A stretch of DNA of 64,000 nucleotides. Origin: CAWKKW01 sp963850345. Its GTDB lineage: Bacteria > Acidobacteriota > Terriglobia > Terriglobales > Acidobacteriaceae. Positions 18,940 to 31,700 of this stretch are shown here, one piece after another (within the stretch, counting starts at the first letter, position 1; each line of letters starts with the position of its first letter). Location of the stretch: positions 620,001 to 684,000 of the forward strand of contig CAWKKW010000009.1 of the NCBI GenBank assembly GCA_963850345.1, given 5' to 3'. The position numbers and the translations under genes were made by a program. The notes under the pieces were generated by a model. It had not been told where the DNA came from and made no database searches. It saw only the letters and a list, made by a program, of their open reading frames with translations.

Positions 18940-19725
18940 TCAATACAGAAGAACGGCTACGCGGAAGGTTGTGAACCCCTGCCCGGGGTTGGTACTCGAA
19001 CAGGCTCCGACCGCGGCCGTATGATACTGACCGCTTCGGACCCGCTGTTCCAGTACCTCAGGAAGCTTGCTCATGTCCGCGCTCTGCCACCGCACCACGG
19101 CTCCCGGATGCGAGCCGCCTGCGCTCCCTGACGGCATCTCGCAGGTCTGACGCGCATCCCGTTTGGGTCCTGTCGGTGCGACGCCTTTCTGATTCAGCAG
19201 CTCACCGATCTTTTGCTCGACCTGTTCTGGGCTCATCGACTGCACGCTGTTGGCGAAGTCCTCCACCGCATAAAGCGACCCTCGCTTCTCCACCACTGCA
19301 ATCCCGATCGCAGTCATCTGCGGGTCGAGAATGTTGGTGCGGTGCGGCATCGAGTGCATCCACTGGTTCTGAATGGAATTTGCGCTCGGCCCCATGGCGA
19401 TATTCTCCGCGATCGACTGGAAGTGCGCGCCCGCCTGCGCGGCTCGCGTGGTGAGCGGTGGCTCCCCTCCATACTGATGCGAGAGTTGTCCCTGCTCTGT
19501 CATCTTCTCCGCATGCGCATGCGCGGCATACGCGAGCGATGCATCCCAATGCAACGGACTCAGCCCCTGGTCCGATCGGACCTGGTTGGTGGCATCAAAC
19601 AATTGCTGCTCGGCTGGTGAGGCGCTCTCCATGCCATCATCCTGCTGTGGCGTCGCCCGCGGCGCGCTCGCCAGCACTGACCCCAACAGCAACGCGCCAA
19701 GCCACCAGCCTCTTCTCGTTCGCAT
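18940..19725 (-). CDS. Secreted CAP/SCP-domain protein
   Basis: 261 residues. An N-terminal signal sequence (RRGWWLGALLLGSVLASA) is followed by a CAP domain: LFDATNQVRSDQGLSPLHWDASLAYAA, SHQYGGEPPLTTRAAQAG, IAENIAMG and MHSMPHRTNILDPQMTAIGIAV. These include the His and Glu residues of the usual CAP cavity. After about residue 175 comes a hydrophilic tail with several Cys residues. Bacterial CAP proteins are exported and of largely unknown function. Confidence 0.85.
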   Translation of the reverse strand: MRTRRGWWLGALLLGSVLASAPRATPQQDDGMESASPAEQQLFDATNQVRSDQGLSPLHWDASLAYAAHAHAEKMTEQGQLSHQYGGEPPLTTRAAQAGAHFQSIAENIAMGPSANSIQNQWMHSMPHRTNILDPQMTAIGIAVVEKRGSLYAVEDFANSVQSMSPEQVEQKIGELLNQKGVAPTGPKRDARQTCEMPSGSAGGSHPGAVVRWQSADMSKLPEVLEQRVRSGQYHTAAVGACSSTNPGQGFTTFRVAVLLY

Positions 19726-20043
19726 AGTCCTGCTCCCTCAAGCACTCTTGTACCGCCCACATTATATGCAAACCCGCAGCTCGAGATGCGGTTGCTGCGC
19801 GTCCGCGCCTTCGATTGAGCTCCGGACAAATCAAGACTTCGCGGCTGTCGCACATTCGTAACCGTCGCAAGCATGATTCGCTGGAGACGTGTTCCTGAAA
19901 TGCAGAACTGGTAAAGCTTGCGTTTGCCATTCCTGCCGGGCCATCAAGCGATACTCGGCACAAGAAATCATTTCAGTTCTCCAGAAAACCGCTCGTTCAC
20001 GCGGAGTCGCTTACAGCCCTATGAAGTAAACTTAAGAAGAACC
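19726..20043. other. Intergenic region upstream of hslR and the CAP gene
   Basis: About 320 bp between divergent genes. It must contain both promoters, but no strong -35/-10 pair stands out. An AAGAAG ribosome site lies just before the start at 20044. Confidence 0.4.
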
Positions 20044-20424
20044 ATGACTGGCACTCGCATCGACAAGTGGCTATGGGCCGCTCGCTTCTTCAAGACTCGC
20101 GAGCTGGCCTCTCGCGCCTGCGAACTCAAGCGCATCCTCTCCAACGATCAGCCAGCCAAACCTTCGCGGGCGGTCCATCCCGGGGACATGCTCCGCATCG
20201 TGAACGAATCAGGCGAATACCAGGTCGAAGTCCTCGGCCTGAGCGAACAGCGCGGGCCAGCTTCGGTTGCACAGACCCTCTATTGCGAGACCGAGGCCAG
20301 CAAAGAACTGCGCCAGAAGGCGGCGGAAGAACGCAAGCTTCTCGGGCCGTTTGCGGACACTCGACCCACGAAGCCTTCGAAGCGCGACCGCCGCCTCATC
20401 CATAGCTTTCGAGGACGAAGCTGA
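20044..20424 (+). CDS. hslR: S4-domain RNA-binding protein, Hsp15 / HslR family
   Basis: 126 residues from the ATG at 20044. The S4 motif is at the N-terminus (RIDKWLWAARFFKTRELASRACE), followed by a basic C-terminal tail (RPTKPSKRDRRLIHSF). Length and layout match Hsp15, which binds stalled 50S subunits carrying nascent chains. GDMLRIVNESGEYQVEVL is the second S4 strand pair. A role in ribosome recycling under stress is inferred from the family. Confidence 0.85.
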   Translation: MTGTRIDKWLWAARFFKTRELASRACELKRILSNDQPAKPSRAVHPGDMLRIVNESGEYQVEVLGLSEQRGPASVAQTLYCETEASKELRQKAAEERKLLGPFADTRPTKPSKRDRRLIHSFRGRS

Positions 20425-21682
20425 CCCACGGCTCCCCTCCTTGTCCTTCTGCGAACTGGAGAGGACCTCCTCGTCTCACCGCGAACACCCCGAGATGGAT
20501 ACAACTTTGGTTCACTTGCAAACCAGTCGTGCATCGAAGTGTGGCGGCGCACCACGACTCGCATCCCCGCAGAAATCGTTCAGTTCGTCGACCGCGAAAT
20601 TGCTGCGCTTACTATCGAATGAGCCACCGCCGGTGTAGGTTTTCCCTGATCTACAGCAGCTCAAACCGACATCTGCGCCGTTTCGGAAACAGAGCTGGTC
20701 CCCCTGTCATCTTCTAAATCGAGACGCAGTTCCAAAACCCCAGATTCACTCTGCTGCGGATAACTAGATCATCAGAACATTGCTGACGATCAATATCCAC
20801 GCATGTCTCAGGGGCGACGTTCCATCTTGCTCATCGCTGAGGCCAGGGTGCACGCAAGACCACGACATCCTTTCTTTTGCATCATGACTCGGCCGTAATC
20901 TTCGTCGGGGAAGAGTTCGGCGAATGTGCTCCACAGGTTTACCATTCTGCTCAGTGACATTTACACCAATCGCGTAGGCTCACGTCGTGGCTTTGGTGGT
21001 CTCACGCAAGCCCAATCCTGCGGGCGCAAATCTGCTTTTACAGATGGGCTTTCGCATCCTCAGCGCGTAGCCAGATGCGCCATGTTTCAACTTAGCCAGA
21101 AAGCCCTCTTGCGTTCTTCTGTGATTCCCATTACCTTCTGCATGTCACTAAGACTTACTTGGTCGTAATACTCGATTCATCTTGATACGCCGTCTTCTTC
21201 TGTTTTTATTGATCACCTCTTTGCTTTGACGCGGCAACGAATGCAGGCCCAGCCCACCTCTAGAGCAGTCACCTACAGGCCGCTGTGATCCGGCAACGTA
21301 ACTGAAGTTAGCTCATGCCGACACATGGAACGTTACTGCCCTGTCCCCACAGTGCAAATGAACCGCTACCAGAAGATTGGCCTCCCTCAGCGAAACGATA
21401 TCGCCGCTGCAATCCTGCGTCGTAACGTAGCCAGCGGAGAGCAGTCTTTCATCGTTACCGTGGCAGGCTGTTGGAAGCGAGCCTTCTGCAAGCACTCGGT
21501 CCGCGACCCAGTGTGGGGGTTTGGAATGACGATAGGCAAGGACTTCACGGTGCGGAGGGTCGAGGAGCAGGTAAGCAACGTTCTGCGTGAAGCACTGGCG
21601 AACCAGGTCAAGACTTCTTACGGTGTTAACGTTCCGCCCAGCTCCACGATCGATGACCGGATTGCCATTGTTCTTGGAACTC
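20425..21682. other. Gene-poor region with a possible coding remnant
   Basis: About 1.25 kb. At 20425-20622 one plus-strand frame reads protein-like without a start codon (LLVLLRTGEDLLVSPRTP, later EVWRRTTTRIPAEIVQFV) and stops at TGA. It may be the tail of a decayed gene. From 20640 to about 21320 I see nothing. From about 21320 to 21682 both strands are open, and one plus-strand frame leads into the AraC fragment that follows. Confidence 0.4.
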
Positions 21683-21991
21683 ATGGTGTCCTCCTCGATT
21701 CGATCTGTCTCAGTGGAGTCCGCAGCAGCGGTTCTCAATATTTCGTCCTCGCGGCTGAGGCATCTTTTCAAAGAGCAGGTGGGCATTCCGTTTCACAAGT
21801 ACGAGATCATGATGCGCCTGGAGCGGGTTCGACTGCTGCTTCGCACCACCGATTGCAGTGTGAAGGAAGCGGCCCGCATGCTGGGCTTCTCGGATATGAG
21901 TAACTTTAGCCATATGTTCAAGCGGACTTATGGCGTAACTCCAGGCTCGGTGAAGACGATGAAGTCACAGGATGTGGCCCGAGGGAAATAG
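21683..21991 (+). pseudogene. AraC-family helix-turn-helix regulator, N-terminal end out of frame
   Basis: The frame from 21683 contains both AraC helix-turn-helix motifs: VESAAAVLNISSSRLRHLF and VKEAARMLGFSDMSNFSHMF, then KRTYGVTPGSVK. This small type, essentially just a DNA-binding domain, is common in the group. A protein-like start (IDDRIAIVL) lies immediately upstream in another frame. Removing one G from GG at 21676-21677 joins it as IDDRIAIVLELMVSSSIRS. As read, translation could still start at 21683 and give 102 residues. It lies 450 bp upstream of the multicopper-oxidase cluster and may regulate it. Confidence 0.7.
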
Positions 21992-22441
21992 CTAAATATA
22001 ACAATTGCGGGTTCAACAGGGCTGTTATATCGTCGTTCAAACTTTAAGGTCTTATATTGGTCAACTCGTCTCTAGTAATGCTTGCCAGTAGCTCGCAATG
22101 ACTCTCCCCCGAGTTAGAAGAGTTACACGGCCTTGGTATCTGCCATCACAGAACTGGACTACAAACCCTTGTTTACGTTGAAACGCAGTAACTAAAAGAG
22201 TGAGCCCAAGGTATGTTTCGCTTAGAGATGGTTTATTGCATACCTGCTGGCGTCTGAGGTTCTTCCGCCCTCGCGAGGGCGATGTAGTCCGGTTCCTTGG
22301 TCCTATCCGATTTCGGTCTTGAGCAAATTTTTGCTGCCGTGCTCGATGCACGACAGCGACGCACCGTTGCGGCGCGACGGGATTCGTGTGCCTGAAGAGA
22401 AGGAGCAGTCGATGATGCTGTCCGTTATAGGAGGACTCAGC
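21992..22441. other. Intergenic region upstream of the multicopper-oxidase cluster
   Basis: About 450 bp. No convincing gene. It should hold the promoter of the cluster. A GGAGG ribosome site lies 8 nt before the start at 22442. No clear -35/-10 pair was found. Confidence 0.4.
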
Positions 22442-24136
22442 ATGGTGAGCAGGAATATGTATCGGTTGTCGTTGCTTGTGTTGTTCGGCAGCGTAATGTG
22501 TGTAACCGCGAGCGCCCAGTCGTTTCGCGTCCAGTGTCCCCTAGTGACCACCCTTCACCCGAACTCTCCGACCAGTGCTAATCCGGTAGGCGGCAGCATC
22601 AAATGCCAGCAGGTCTCAGGCGGCGACGGTTACGCCACGATGGGAGACGGGAACCAGATCTACATGTTCTCGTTCGGGCCGCTGTCAGGATTGAACGACA
22701 TTGCCAACGGCCTGCCTGGTACGCAGCCGGCCCGCGTCTTCATGACGCCGTATGACCCCGCTGCAACTTACAACGGCCCGGGAGCTGCCGGAAATGCGCC
22801 AGGGGCGAACGGCGCTGTTGGCCTTGTCCCCGACCTGGACGGCGTCGTGACTCCAATCAATCCAACGACAGGGGTAAATACGAGCCAGTGTCCGCTGAGT
22901 AGTTATCCCTCAGGCAGTCCTTGTTACACCGGGCACGTTGACCCTCGGCAGATTCTGGACGTGGGCGTCATGAACGGAAACATTCCTGCGCCGATGATGG
23001 CCATCGATGAAGACGATGAGTTCTTCCTCACGCTGACTAACGTCGGCATGATCATGCGTCCCGACCTCTTCGAGCAGCACACCATCCACTTCCACGGTTA
23101 TCCCAACGCGTCGTCATTCTATGACGGTGTTCCCGATGCGTCGGTGGCCATCAACATTGGTGGAAGCTTCACGTATTACTATCTCGCGCCAGATGCCGGC
23201 ACCTACTTCTGGCACTGCCATATCTCGCCCCCTGAGCACTTGCAGATGGGCATGGTCGGTCAACTCTATGTCCGCCCGCGCCAGGACCGCACACCCTCCG
23301 GCACCTCTCTTCACGCCAGTCTGCTCGCGCAACAGAATGACCTGCGCACAGCGTCCAACTGCGCCAGCGACATTCTTTGCCCCTCGCCAGTCCCGTCCCT
23401 CGACAATGGCGCGGTTCAGGGACCAAACAAGTCGGGTAGCCCGACCATGTACGCCTACAACGATGGCGACGGTTCGACCGCTTACGACGTAGAGTACCCG
23501 CTGCAGATCCACGGATTCGATCCCAACTTCCACTTCGTGGGCATGACCTTCAACCCCGAAGGCTTTGCCGATATGAAGGACAAGTACTTCCTGCTGAATG
23601 GCCGTAGTTACCCTGACACCATTCATGCGAGCACGTATGTGGACGGCAATAACTCGGTGGGTGGTAACTCGGTGTATGTGGGACAGCCAACCAAGTCCAA
23701 TGCTATTTACACCCAGGCCTCCGACAGCGTCTCTCGCGCTTCGCAGCCGCTCAACGCAGTCATCAATATCCCGGTTGGCGGTAAGGCATTGCTTCGGATC
23801 TCCGATCTCGATGTCTCTGAATACCAGACTCTCGCATCGCTCGGTATTCCCATGCATGTCATTGGGTATAACGCTCGTCTCCTTCGCGACGTCACCGGCA
23901 ACAACATGGATTATTTCTCCAACTCCATCACCCTCGGTGGCGGCGAGTCTCTCGATGTGATCCTGGATGCCAGCCGGCCCAAGCCAGATGGAACGCAGTA
24001 CAGCGCTGGGGAAGTCTATTACCTCTACACCCCCAATCTCGATCACTTGTCAAACGATGCCGAAAACTTCGGCGGCCTCATGACAGAAGTCCATATCTGT
24101 AACGCGGTCGACCCTGCGACCAAAGCATGCAAGTAA
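22442..24136 (+). CDS. Secreted multicopper-oxidase-like protein carrying HFHG and HCH copper motifs
   Basis: 564 residues from the ATG at 22442, which has a GGAGG site; the frame is open further upstream to 22319 but without support. Signal peptide to about residue 25 (MCVTASAQ). HTIHFHG gives His213, His216 and His218. YFWHCHISPPEHLQMGM gives His258-Cys259-His260, His266 and Met269/Met271, a type 1/type 3 copper motif. The second half is another cupredoxin-like domain without such motifs. A complete multicopper oxidase needs four His motifs, and only two are here. The next gene has HPFHEHGNH and HSH, so the two products probably form one enzyme. Likely exported; metal oxidation is an inference. 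Confidence 0.82.
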   Translation: MVSRNMYRLSLLVLFGSVMCVTASAQSFRVQCPLVTTLHPNSPTSANPVGGSIKCQQVSGGDGYATMGDGNQIYMFSFGPLSGLNDIANGLPGTQPARVFMTPYDPAATYNGPGAAGNAPGANGAVGLVPDLDGVVTPINPTTGVNTSQCPLSSYPSGSPCYTGHVDPRQILDVGVMNGNIPAPMMAIDEDDEFFLTLTNVGMIMRPDLFEQHTIHFHGYPNASSFYDGVPDASVAINIGGSFTYYYLAPDAGTYFWHCHISPPEHLQMGMVGQLYVRPRQDRTPSGTSLHASLLAQQNDLRTASNCASDILCPSPVPSLDNGAVQGPNKSGSPTMYAYNDGDGSTAYDVEYPLQIHGFDPNFHFVGMTFNPEGFADMKDKYFLLNGRSYPDTIHASTYVDGNNSVGGNSVYVGQPTKSNAIYTQASDSVSRASQPLNAVINIPVGGKALLRISDLDVSEYQTLASLGIPMHVIGYNARLLRDVTGNNMDYFSNSITLGGGESLDVILDASRPKPDGTQYSAGEVYYLYTPNLDHLSNDAENFGGLMTEVHICNAVDPATKACK

Positions 24137-24150
24137 CGAGGAGAGCAGCG

Positions 24151-25720
24151 ATGAGCCAAATAAATATAAAGAAAGTTATCTCGATCACATGGCTGCATCC
24201 CGTGATAGTGGCGGTAGTTATTCTGCTATCCACTGCCCCGGTGCATGCCGCAGCGCCTGGAATTACAGGAACGGCATTCGACTTAGTCGCCTCTGAGAGT
24301 TACATCAGCCAGCCGGACGGCATGGCGATCTACTCCTGGGGCTATGGTTGCAAGAGCGCGCCTTCGGGCTTTGCTCCCTCTGCCATTGCCAGCGCAAGCT
24401 GCTCGAGCATGCAGATTCCCGGTCCAACCTTGATTGTCACCGAGGGAACACCGGTCTCCATCACACTTACTAACAATCTGCCCGCCGCCGCGGGTAACAC
24501 CTCGATTCTGTTCCCTGGCTTCACGGTCGCTTCTGCCGGCGGCGTCTCCGGGTTACTCACTAAGGAAGCAGCACCGGGATCTTCTGTGACTTATACCTTT
24601 ACCCCCCAGAGTCCCGGCACGCGCGCTTACTACAGCGGAACCCAGAGCGACTTACAGGTAGAGATGGGGCTCTATGGCGCCATCATCGTGCTTCCCAAAG
24701 GCATCCCCAGCGAGTGCGAGGGCGCCCTTGCAACCAACAATCGTGCAGCAGAGACTGCGCATGGTGAATCTGACTTCCGGCTCGCCCACGCTGCCTACAA
24801 TAATCCGGCTGCCTGCTATGACCGCGAATACCTCTTCCAGTTTTCCGAAATCGATCCAAAGATCCATCAGCAGGTGGAATCGCAGAAGGCCAACGCGTGC
24901 ACTCAGCCCTCTGGATGCCTCGAGGTTGCTACCGAGCCGTACCGCCCGAAGTATTTCATGATCAATGGGCGCTCGATGCCGGATGACATGGACGATAATT
25001 ACGCTCCTCAGTATCCCCATCAACCGTATAACGGCGATCCGCACATGCATCCAGGCGAACTCGTGCTGTTGCGCGTGATCGGCCAGGGCCACTGGCAGCA
25101 TCCGTTCCACGAACACGGCAATCACGTCCGCATTCTCGGTCGCGATGGCAATCTCATCACCAGTTCGACTGATGCCACTAAGCTTGCCGGCCCGCTGCTC
25201 TTCACGACCACAACGACGCCCGGACTTGCCATGGACGGAATCTTCTACTGGACCGGTAAGGGTCTTAACTGGGACGTGTTCGGCCACGGATACAAGGGGG
25301 ACACGAGTAAGTGCGTTCCCGATGCGAACGGCTATAACACAGGATCCGGCGCAGTCGCCGACATCAACTATTACGAATGGTGCGGCGATCACAACAAGCC
25401 GCTCGAAACCAATCCGTTTGGCGCTGTCGGCCGCGGGCGGCCCCGTAACTTTGCCGAATCCCAACATCCTGGTCAACGGCACATGGTACGGCGGAAGTCC
25501 CTATCTCGGCCCGGACGCAACCGGCCGCGCGGTGGGTAGTACTGGCACCACGCCGCCTTCTGGAACCGTCGTAAATCCCCCGTCCTCCGAGGCCGGCTTC
25601 GCTTATATGTGGCACTCGCACAACGAACGCGAGATCACCACCAACAATATCTTTCCGGGGGGAATGATGATGATGATGCTTGTCGACTCCCGGGAATTTG
25701 TAATCGACGAAACGAAATAA
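24151..25720 (+). pseudogene. Secreted multicopper-oxidase-like protein carrying HPFHEHG and HSH motifs (one frameshift as read)
   Basis: Starts at 24151 (MSQINIKKVISITW) with GAGGAG 7 nt upstream, 14 bp after the previous gene. The signal peptide ends near VHAAAP. A first cupredoxin domain (IPGPTLIVTEGTPVSITLTN) is followed by a second with HPFHEHGNH (His317, His320, His322, His325). The frame stops at 25539, but coding continues in the next frame with NPNILVNGTWYGG and MWHSHNEREITTNN up to 25720. Removing one G at 25429-25430 joins them. The terminal motif has Ser where the type 1 copper Cys would be. It complements the two motifs in the upstream protein. The frameshift is probably a sequencing error. 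Confidence 0.78.
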
Positions 25721-25733
25721 CTAGGAGATGAGC

Positions 25734-28700
25734 ATGCGATCCAACTATCTCAAAACTGCCTTGAAGACAGCGGTATTCGCAGTGACCCTCCTCCTGGGAG
25801 CGAGTACGTCTTTTGGTCAGGTCGTCAATCTTACGGCTGGTTCAACGACCACCGCTTTGCCTGACGGCCAATCTGTCCCTATGTGGGGATACTCCTGTTC
25901 GGATGCGGGCACCGGCGGAGCTTCCTGCGCGGCGTCTAACCCGAGTGCCGGTGGTGGCTGGTCTCCCGTCGTTATTACGACGGCGCCGGGCAAACTTACG
26001 ATTAACCTTACGAACAATCTTTCGTTCGCGGGCTCTGGGGTTAAGGTGCCTACCTCGATCGTGATCGTCGGCCAAGTCGGCGGCGGTCTCGGCGCACCTC
26101 CCACTAAGGTCGCGAGCCCCGCGCACACAGGTTCTACTGTCAGCTGGCCAACTCCGGGCAGCGGACAATTCACACCGCCGCCTCAGGCAGAAGGACGCGT
26201 CCAATCCTTCGCCACACAGGTCGAGGCTGGCGCAGGACCTGCGACGCTCACATGGACTGGCCTCAAGCCCGGTACGTACCTGATTGAGTCTGGCACACAC
26301 CCCTCCATCCAAGGCCCCATGGGTCTGTATGGAGTGTTGGTGGTCACCACCGCACCTTCGGGTTCTCCGGGTCTCGCCTATCCTGCCGCTGGCAATGCCG
26401 CAGCAGTGAGTTATGGCTCTGAGGTTCCCCTGGTGCTCAGCGAAATCGATCCGGTGCAGAACGCGGCAGTCGATGCCGCCGTTCGAACCAGTGGCTTCAA
26501 CGAACTCACCGTCTGGTCTGGGCAACCGGGAGGTTGCGGCAATCCTACCTCCTCCACTTACCAGACCTGCTATCCGCCCGCAGTCAATTACGATCCGCGC
26601 TATTACCTGATCAACGGTGTATCGCTCGATAAGTCAAATCTAAGCCGTTCGCTCTTCACCAGCACGCCAGCCACTCCTGCAACCGGCGGTCTGCTCGTCC
26701 GCTTCGTTAACGCCGGACTGCGCATGCACGTTCCATCGATCGTTGGCGCAACCACTGGCAACGCATCGCCTGCAACACCCGGCTTCGCGCTAATCGCAGA
26801 AGATGGCAACCTGCTTCCCGGTACCCCGAGAATTCAGAGCGAAGTCTTTCTCGCGGCTGGAAAAACTTACGACGTTCTTATCAATCCTCCAACGGGAACC
26901 GCGACGTTACCGGTCTTTGATCGCCAACTCAGTCTCTCGACAAACAACCGTCGCGATGGCGGCATGCAGGCGTACATCGGCCTGAACGGCGCCTCTGCCC
27001 CGACTGCCGGTCAGTTGTCAGCCACAGCCAATCCTGACTCATACTTCCTCGTACCTGGAAACACCCTCACGGTTTCTGATATCTCGAAGGGCGTGATCGC
27101 CAATGACGTGGGTGTCTACGGGGTCAAGGTAGTTTCGGGTGGCACGGGTGGTTCGCTGAACCTCAATGCGGACGGCACCTTCACTTATACCGCTAACTCG
27201 GGAACCACATCCGACATGTTCACCTATTGCGGCAACGGTGCAACGGCTGGCCCCGCATGCGCAACCGTGAACCTCGCGGCTGCCCCGATCGAGTCTGCCT
27301 CCGGCATCACTCTAGCGAACCACTCCTATACCAGCAGCGTGGCTACCTTCATTCAGGTCGGCAGTCCCGGCATCCTGGTAGGTGCTGTTGACGCAAAGAA
27401 CTATCCTCTGACCGTCGATGTCTCGTCGATTAGTGCTCAGGGCGGAATGTCAGTGCAGGCCGCGCCGGCAGGTGGATTCACAGCCACGGCGAGTTCCCCT
27501 GGAACCTACACGTTCACCTATAAGGCCAAAAATTCGCAGGGAATACAGAGTGCGAACTCCGCCACGGTGAGCGTCACATTCCCCACACCTAGCGGCCTCA
27601 AAGTTCACGTCTACGACGCGCCACTGTTCCAGCAAGGAACTCTGGCCAGCATCGGCGACTACCGCTGGATTATCGAGGAAGATCGCACCTTCAACATCAA
27701 TCCAACGACTGAGAATGCCGGCACAGGAACTGTGCCCGATCTCGGCACCAACTTCCATACCAGCTACATGCCAATCGTGGCTGCTGGTTGCACCGGAGCC
27801 CTCTCCTGCGAATCCGGCCAGACCGTTTATGACCCCACTACCAAGCAACACAAGCCTGCCGTCTGCGACGTAGGCGATGGCGCTTGCCGCATCGATGCTG
27901 CCCAACAGACCATGGTCGATCCTAGCCAGGTAGTCCTTGACCCCAAGAAGCGCTACTACATCTCTATTATTCCTGGAGATGCAGCTAACTCCTTTACGGC
28001 GGGCGGAGGCGGCGCAACCAGCGGTACCGGCAATGTGAAGCAGGTCGGCACGACTGTTACCGTCACCGTCCCACCGGGCGGAAGCGGATTGGTTGTCGGT
28101 GACCAAGTCACCATAAACGGCTCCAGCGTGGCGTCTGCCAATGGAACCTTTCTCGTGACCGGGGTTACGGATACCAGCTTTACCTACACCACGGTCAGCT
28201 CCTGCGCGGCTCCCAGTACATGTACCGCGAGCGGGGTCTCCTTCGGTCATCAGTTCGACATCGCAGCGGATTGCGGCGTGTACTCCACCAGCGGTCCCAC
28301 TGCGGCTAACTGGACTCCGGGCACCGGCACTTGCGGTCACGGCATGAGCGGCGCGTCCATTCCTGCCGGCGCTACTGCGGTTAACATTCCGACGGAAGAG
28401 ACCCCATTCCCCACCGCCAAAATTGCGGTTTTCGTCTTTGAAGACGATAGCCCCCTCAATGGCGAAAACGACGTTCACGGTGGCACGGACACGCAGGGCA
28501 CTTCGAGAGAACCAGGCCTCGGTGGTTTCGAGCTGAGACTCTTCGACGCAGCCGGCGGCACAGGCGACAGCACTGGGCAGATGACATACGACATGTTCAA
28601 CTACCCGCTGTCCAACAGCCTGGCAGGCACCACCGATCAACTCACCGGACTCAACGCTTGCCCGATCACGACAAATGCGGACGGCCTGGTTGGCATGATC

Positions 28701-31700
28701 GTCACCTGCCCGCACTTCGAATCCGACGGCAAGACCGTCTCGCCGCTCGCTGGACAGGCCGTCATTGCTAACATGATGCCCGGTCGTTACGGCGTGCAGG
28801 CTGACGAGGGCGCCGATCGACTCGGTCGCGGGGAAGAGTGGCTTCAGACCAACACACTCGACGGTCAGAAGTCCCACGACGCCTTCATCAAGGTTGGTGG
28901 CCCGGCGTACTTCCAAGAATTCGGCCCAGCCGGCTTCCACGTCTCCATCGGCTTCGCCAATCCGAAGATCATCAACGACCGCCTCGCACCTTACTGCGCA
29001 GCGGCCAAGACAGCAGCCACTCCGAATCCCTGCGGCAACACCATCAAAGGCATAATCACCGACATGCACCAGAGCCGTACTCCGGATCAGCGGCTCTATA
29101 GCAGCGGAAGCCGTCAGGCTCTCAGCTTCACCCAGTGCTACGTCAGCTTCGGCGATCCTGACGATGATGACATCGCCTTCACCAAGTGCAACCCGGATGG
29201 CACCTTCACCCTCACCGGTGTGCCGGATGGTAGCTGGCGCCTCACCCTCTTCGATCAGTGGAACGATCAGATCGTAGATGGTCTGTCTACCCCAGTAGCC
29301 GTAGCCGGCGGCAAGACCCTCGACATGGGGCAGATCGCTGTGCAGCAATGGCACACCAACATTTACACCCGCACCTACATCGATCTCAACGGCGACGGCG
29401 TTTCTCAGCCCGACGAGCCCGGTGCCGCGCTGGTGGTCGTCAACAACCGCTTCCGCGACGGTAGCTATTCCAACTTCAACAATGCCGACCTCGATGGATA
29501 TGCGGCGTATAACGAGATATTTCCGCTGTTCAACTGGTACGTGATCGAGACCGATACCACCCGTTACAAGCAGACTGGCGTTCACGTTGTCTATGACGCA
29601 GGCGGTCCGGTCGACGGCACCAGTGGCGGGGCCGATTCCAACATCGCCTCCAATCTTGCAAGCACCAACGAAACGTATCCTCTACCTAGCGACCTGCGGT
29701 TCCCCGGCTCGTTCTATTGCTCGACCGCGGATTGCAGCGACTCCAACTTCGGGAAGGGAACAACTCCTGGCGGCGGCTCCGGCGGCTCTACTGGCCGCGT
29801 CGATCCTCCCTGGATTACCTCTGAAGCCTGGCAAGGTTTTATCGGTTCGAGCGAGTTCGTCGAATTCGGTAAGAAGCCCTTTGCCCCTGGCGAGAACGGC
29901 GGTATCCACGGCGAAGTTATCTATGCATCGACCCGTCCGTTCGACGATCCGGCCCTGCTGATCCACACCAGCTGGACCCCCGACGTCCCGAACGTCACCA
30001 TCAACCTCTACCAGGAAGGCACTGCTCCCGACGGAACCAAGAGTCTCAAGCTCGTCGACACCACAGTTACCAGCAGCTGGGATAACTGGGCTCAGGGCTT
30101 CCGCGGCAGTAGCGCTCCGAATGCGCTCTCGTCTATCACCCTCAGCAAGCCCGGTGCAGGCTATGGCCCGGTAACCTCGGTGGCGCTCAGCACCGGCGGC
30201 AGCGGCTACACCTCTGTCCCCAACGTCACTATCTACGGCGGCGGATCTGGCGCAACTGCCACCGCGACCGTCACAGGTGGAGTTGTAACCGCACTCACTC
30301 TGAAAACACCCGGCCTCGGTTACGTGAACCCGACCGTAGTCATCGATGCACCCGCGAATGGAACGCAGGCCACGGCTACCGCCTCTGCTGCCGCTCCTCC
30401 CGCAGTCGCCATTGATGCACCTCCGGTGGGTGGTACCCAGGCAGTCGGCAAGGCCGTGCTGAATGCGGATGGCGGCGTATCTTCCGTCAACATCGTCAAC
30501 GGCGGCTCTGGATACACTGCCGCTCCCAACGTCACCTTCACTGCTACGGTTGGCAGCGGAGCTACCGGCCTGGCCTCGGTCACGACCGGCACTGCGAAGA
30601 TCCCGAACATGAACTGCCCGGGACTCGATCAGACCAGCCCGTTCTTCTTCACCTTGAAGAACTCCACCCAGTTCCTCGATCCCAACAGCTCCGCCCTGCC
30701 TTATAACTCGGCTTATAAGTGCTATGACGGCCTGTCCACTTTTAACCAGGTACAGCCTGCACCCTACGATGGCGCGTACCAGTTCCCCAGCGTTACTAGC
30801 CGCGATGCCAACGGCAAGCCTGTAGGCACCAACTGCAACATCTGCCAGCCGAACACCGCGACCGACAACAAGGACTGGTACTACGGCACGCCCATGCTTC
30901 CCGCCGGCAAGTATGTCGTCGAGATGATCCTGCCCAACGGCTATGAGTTAGTCAAAGAAGAGGATAAGAACATCCTCATCGGCGATAACTACATCGCTCC
31001 GGTAACGCAGCAATTCGGCGGCATCGGCAGCATCTTCATCCTGCCCGACCAGGCAGAGGTGGCCAGCGAATACAACCCCAACAACGCGCAGAACTCTACC
31101 AATAACCTGGGCGTCTACAGCGAGCCCATCGCAGAAGGCGATACCGGCAGCATCGAAATGAAGTGGCCCTGCGTTGGCCAGGCTCGCATCGTGCCTGACT
31201 ACATCAGCCTCTTCCCCGGTTCGCAACAGGCGGCCCCGTTTGCCGGAGCTACCCGTAATCTTTGCGATCGGAAAGAAGTGGTCCTCGGTAACGAGACTTC
31301 GGCCTTGGCCAAGTTCTGGGTCTTCAGCTCGACCCACGTCGCCGCTCACTTCACCGGCATCATGCTCGACGATCTATCGTCCGAGTTCGATCCGTTCTCT
31401 CCGCAGTTCGGTGAGAAGTTTGCGATTCCCAACGTCCCCGTGTCCCTCAAGGATCAGAACGGTATCGAGATCTTCCGTACCTACACCGATCAATGGGGCA
31501 TCTTCAATGGCTTGAACTACTCCACATGGGAAGTCAACCCGCCGAACCCGACGGGCTACGCGCCAACCATGATGGTCGCTTGCATGAACGATCCGGGCAC
31601 CGGCGTTACGCCGGATCCGCAGTTCAACCCGAACTACAGCCAGTTCTGCTATGAGATCCCGTTCATGCCGGGCCAGACGCAGTACATGGACACGCCGGTT

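Noticed and set aside
21313..21786. 157-codon minus-strand ORF overlapping the AraC fragment
   Set aside because: No recognisable family and it conflicts with the AraC helix-turn-helix on the other strand. I could not fully exclude a real gene in 21313-21670.
27450..29585. 711-codon minus-strand ORF inside the giant gene
   Set aside because: Antisense shadow of the GC-rich 3188-residue gene; no domains or codon-like structure of its own. The same applies to the 540-codon ORF at 33120-34742.
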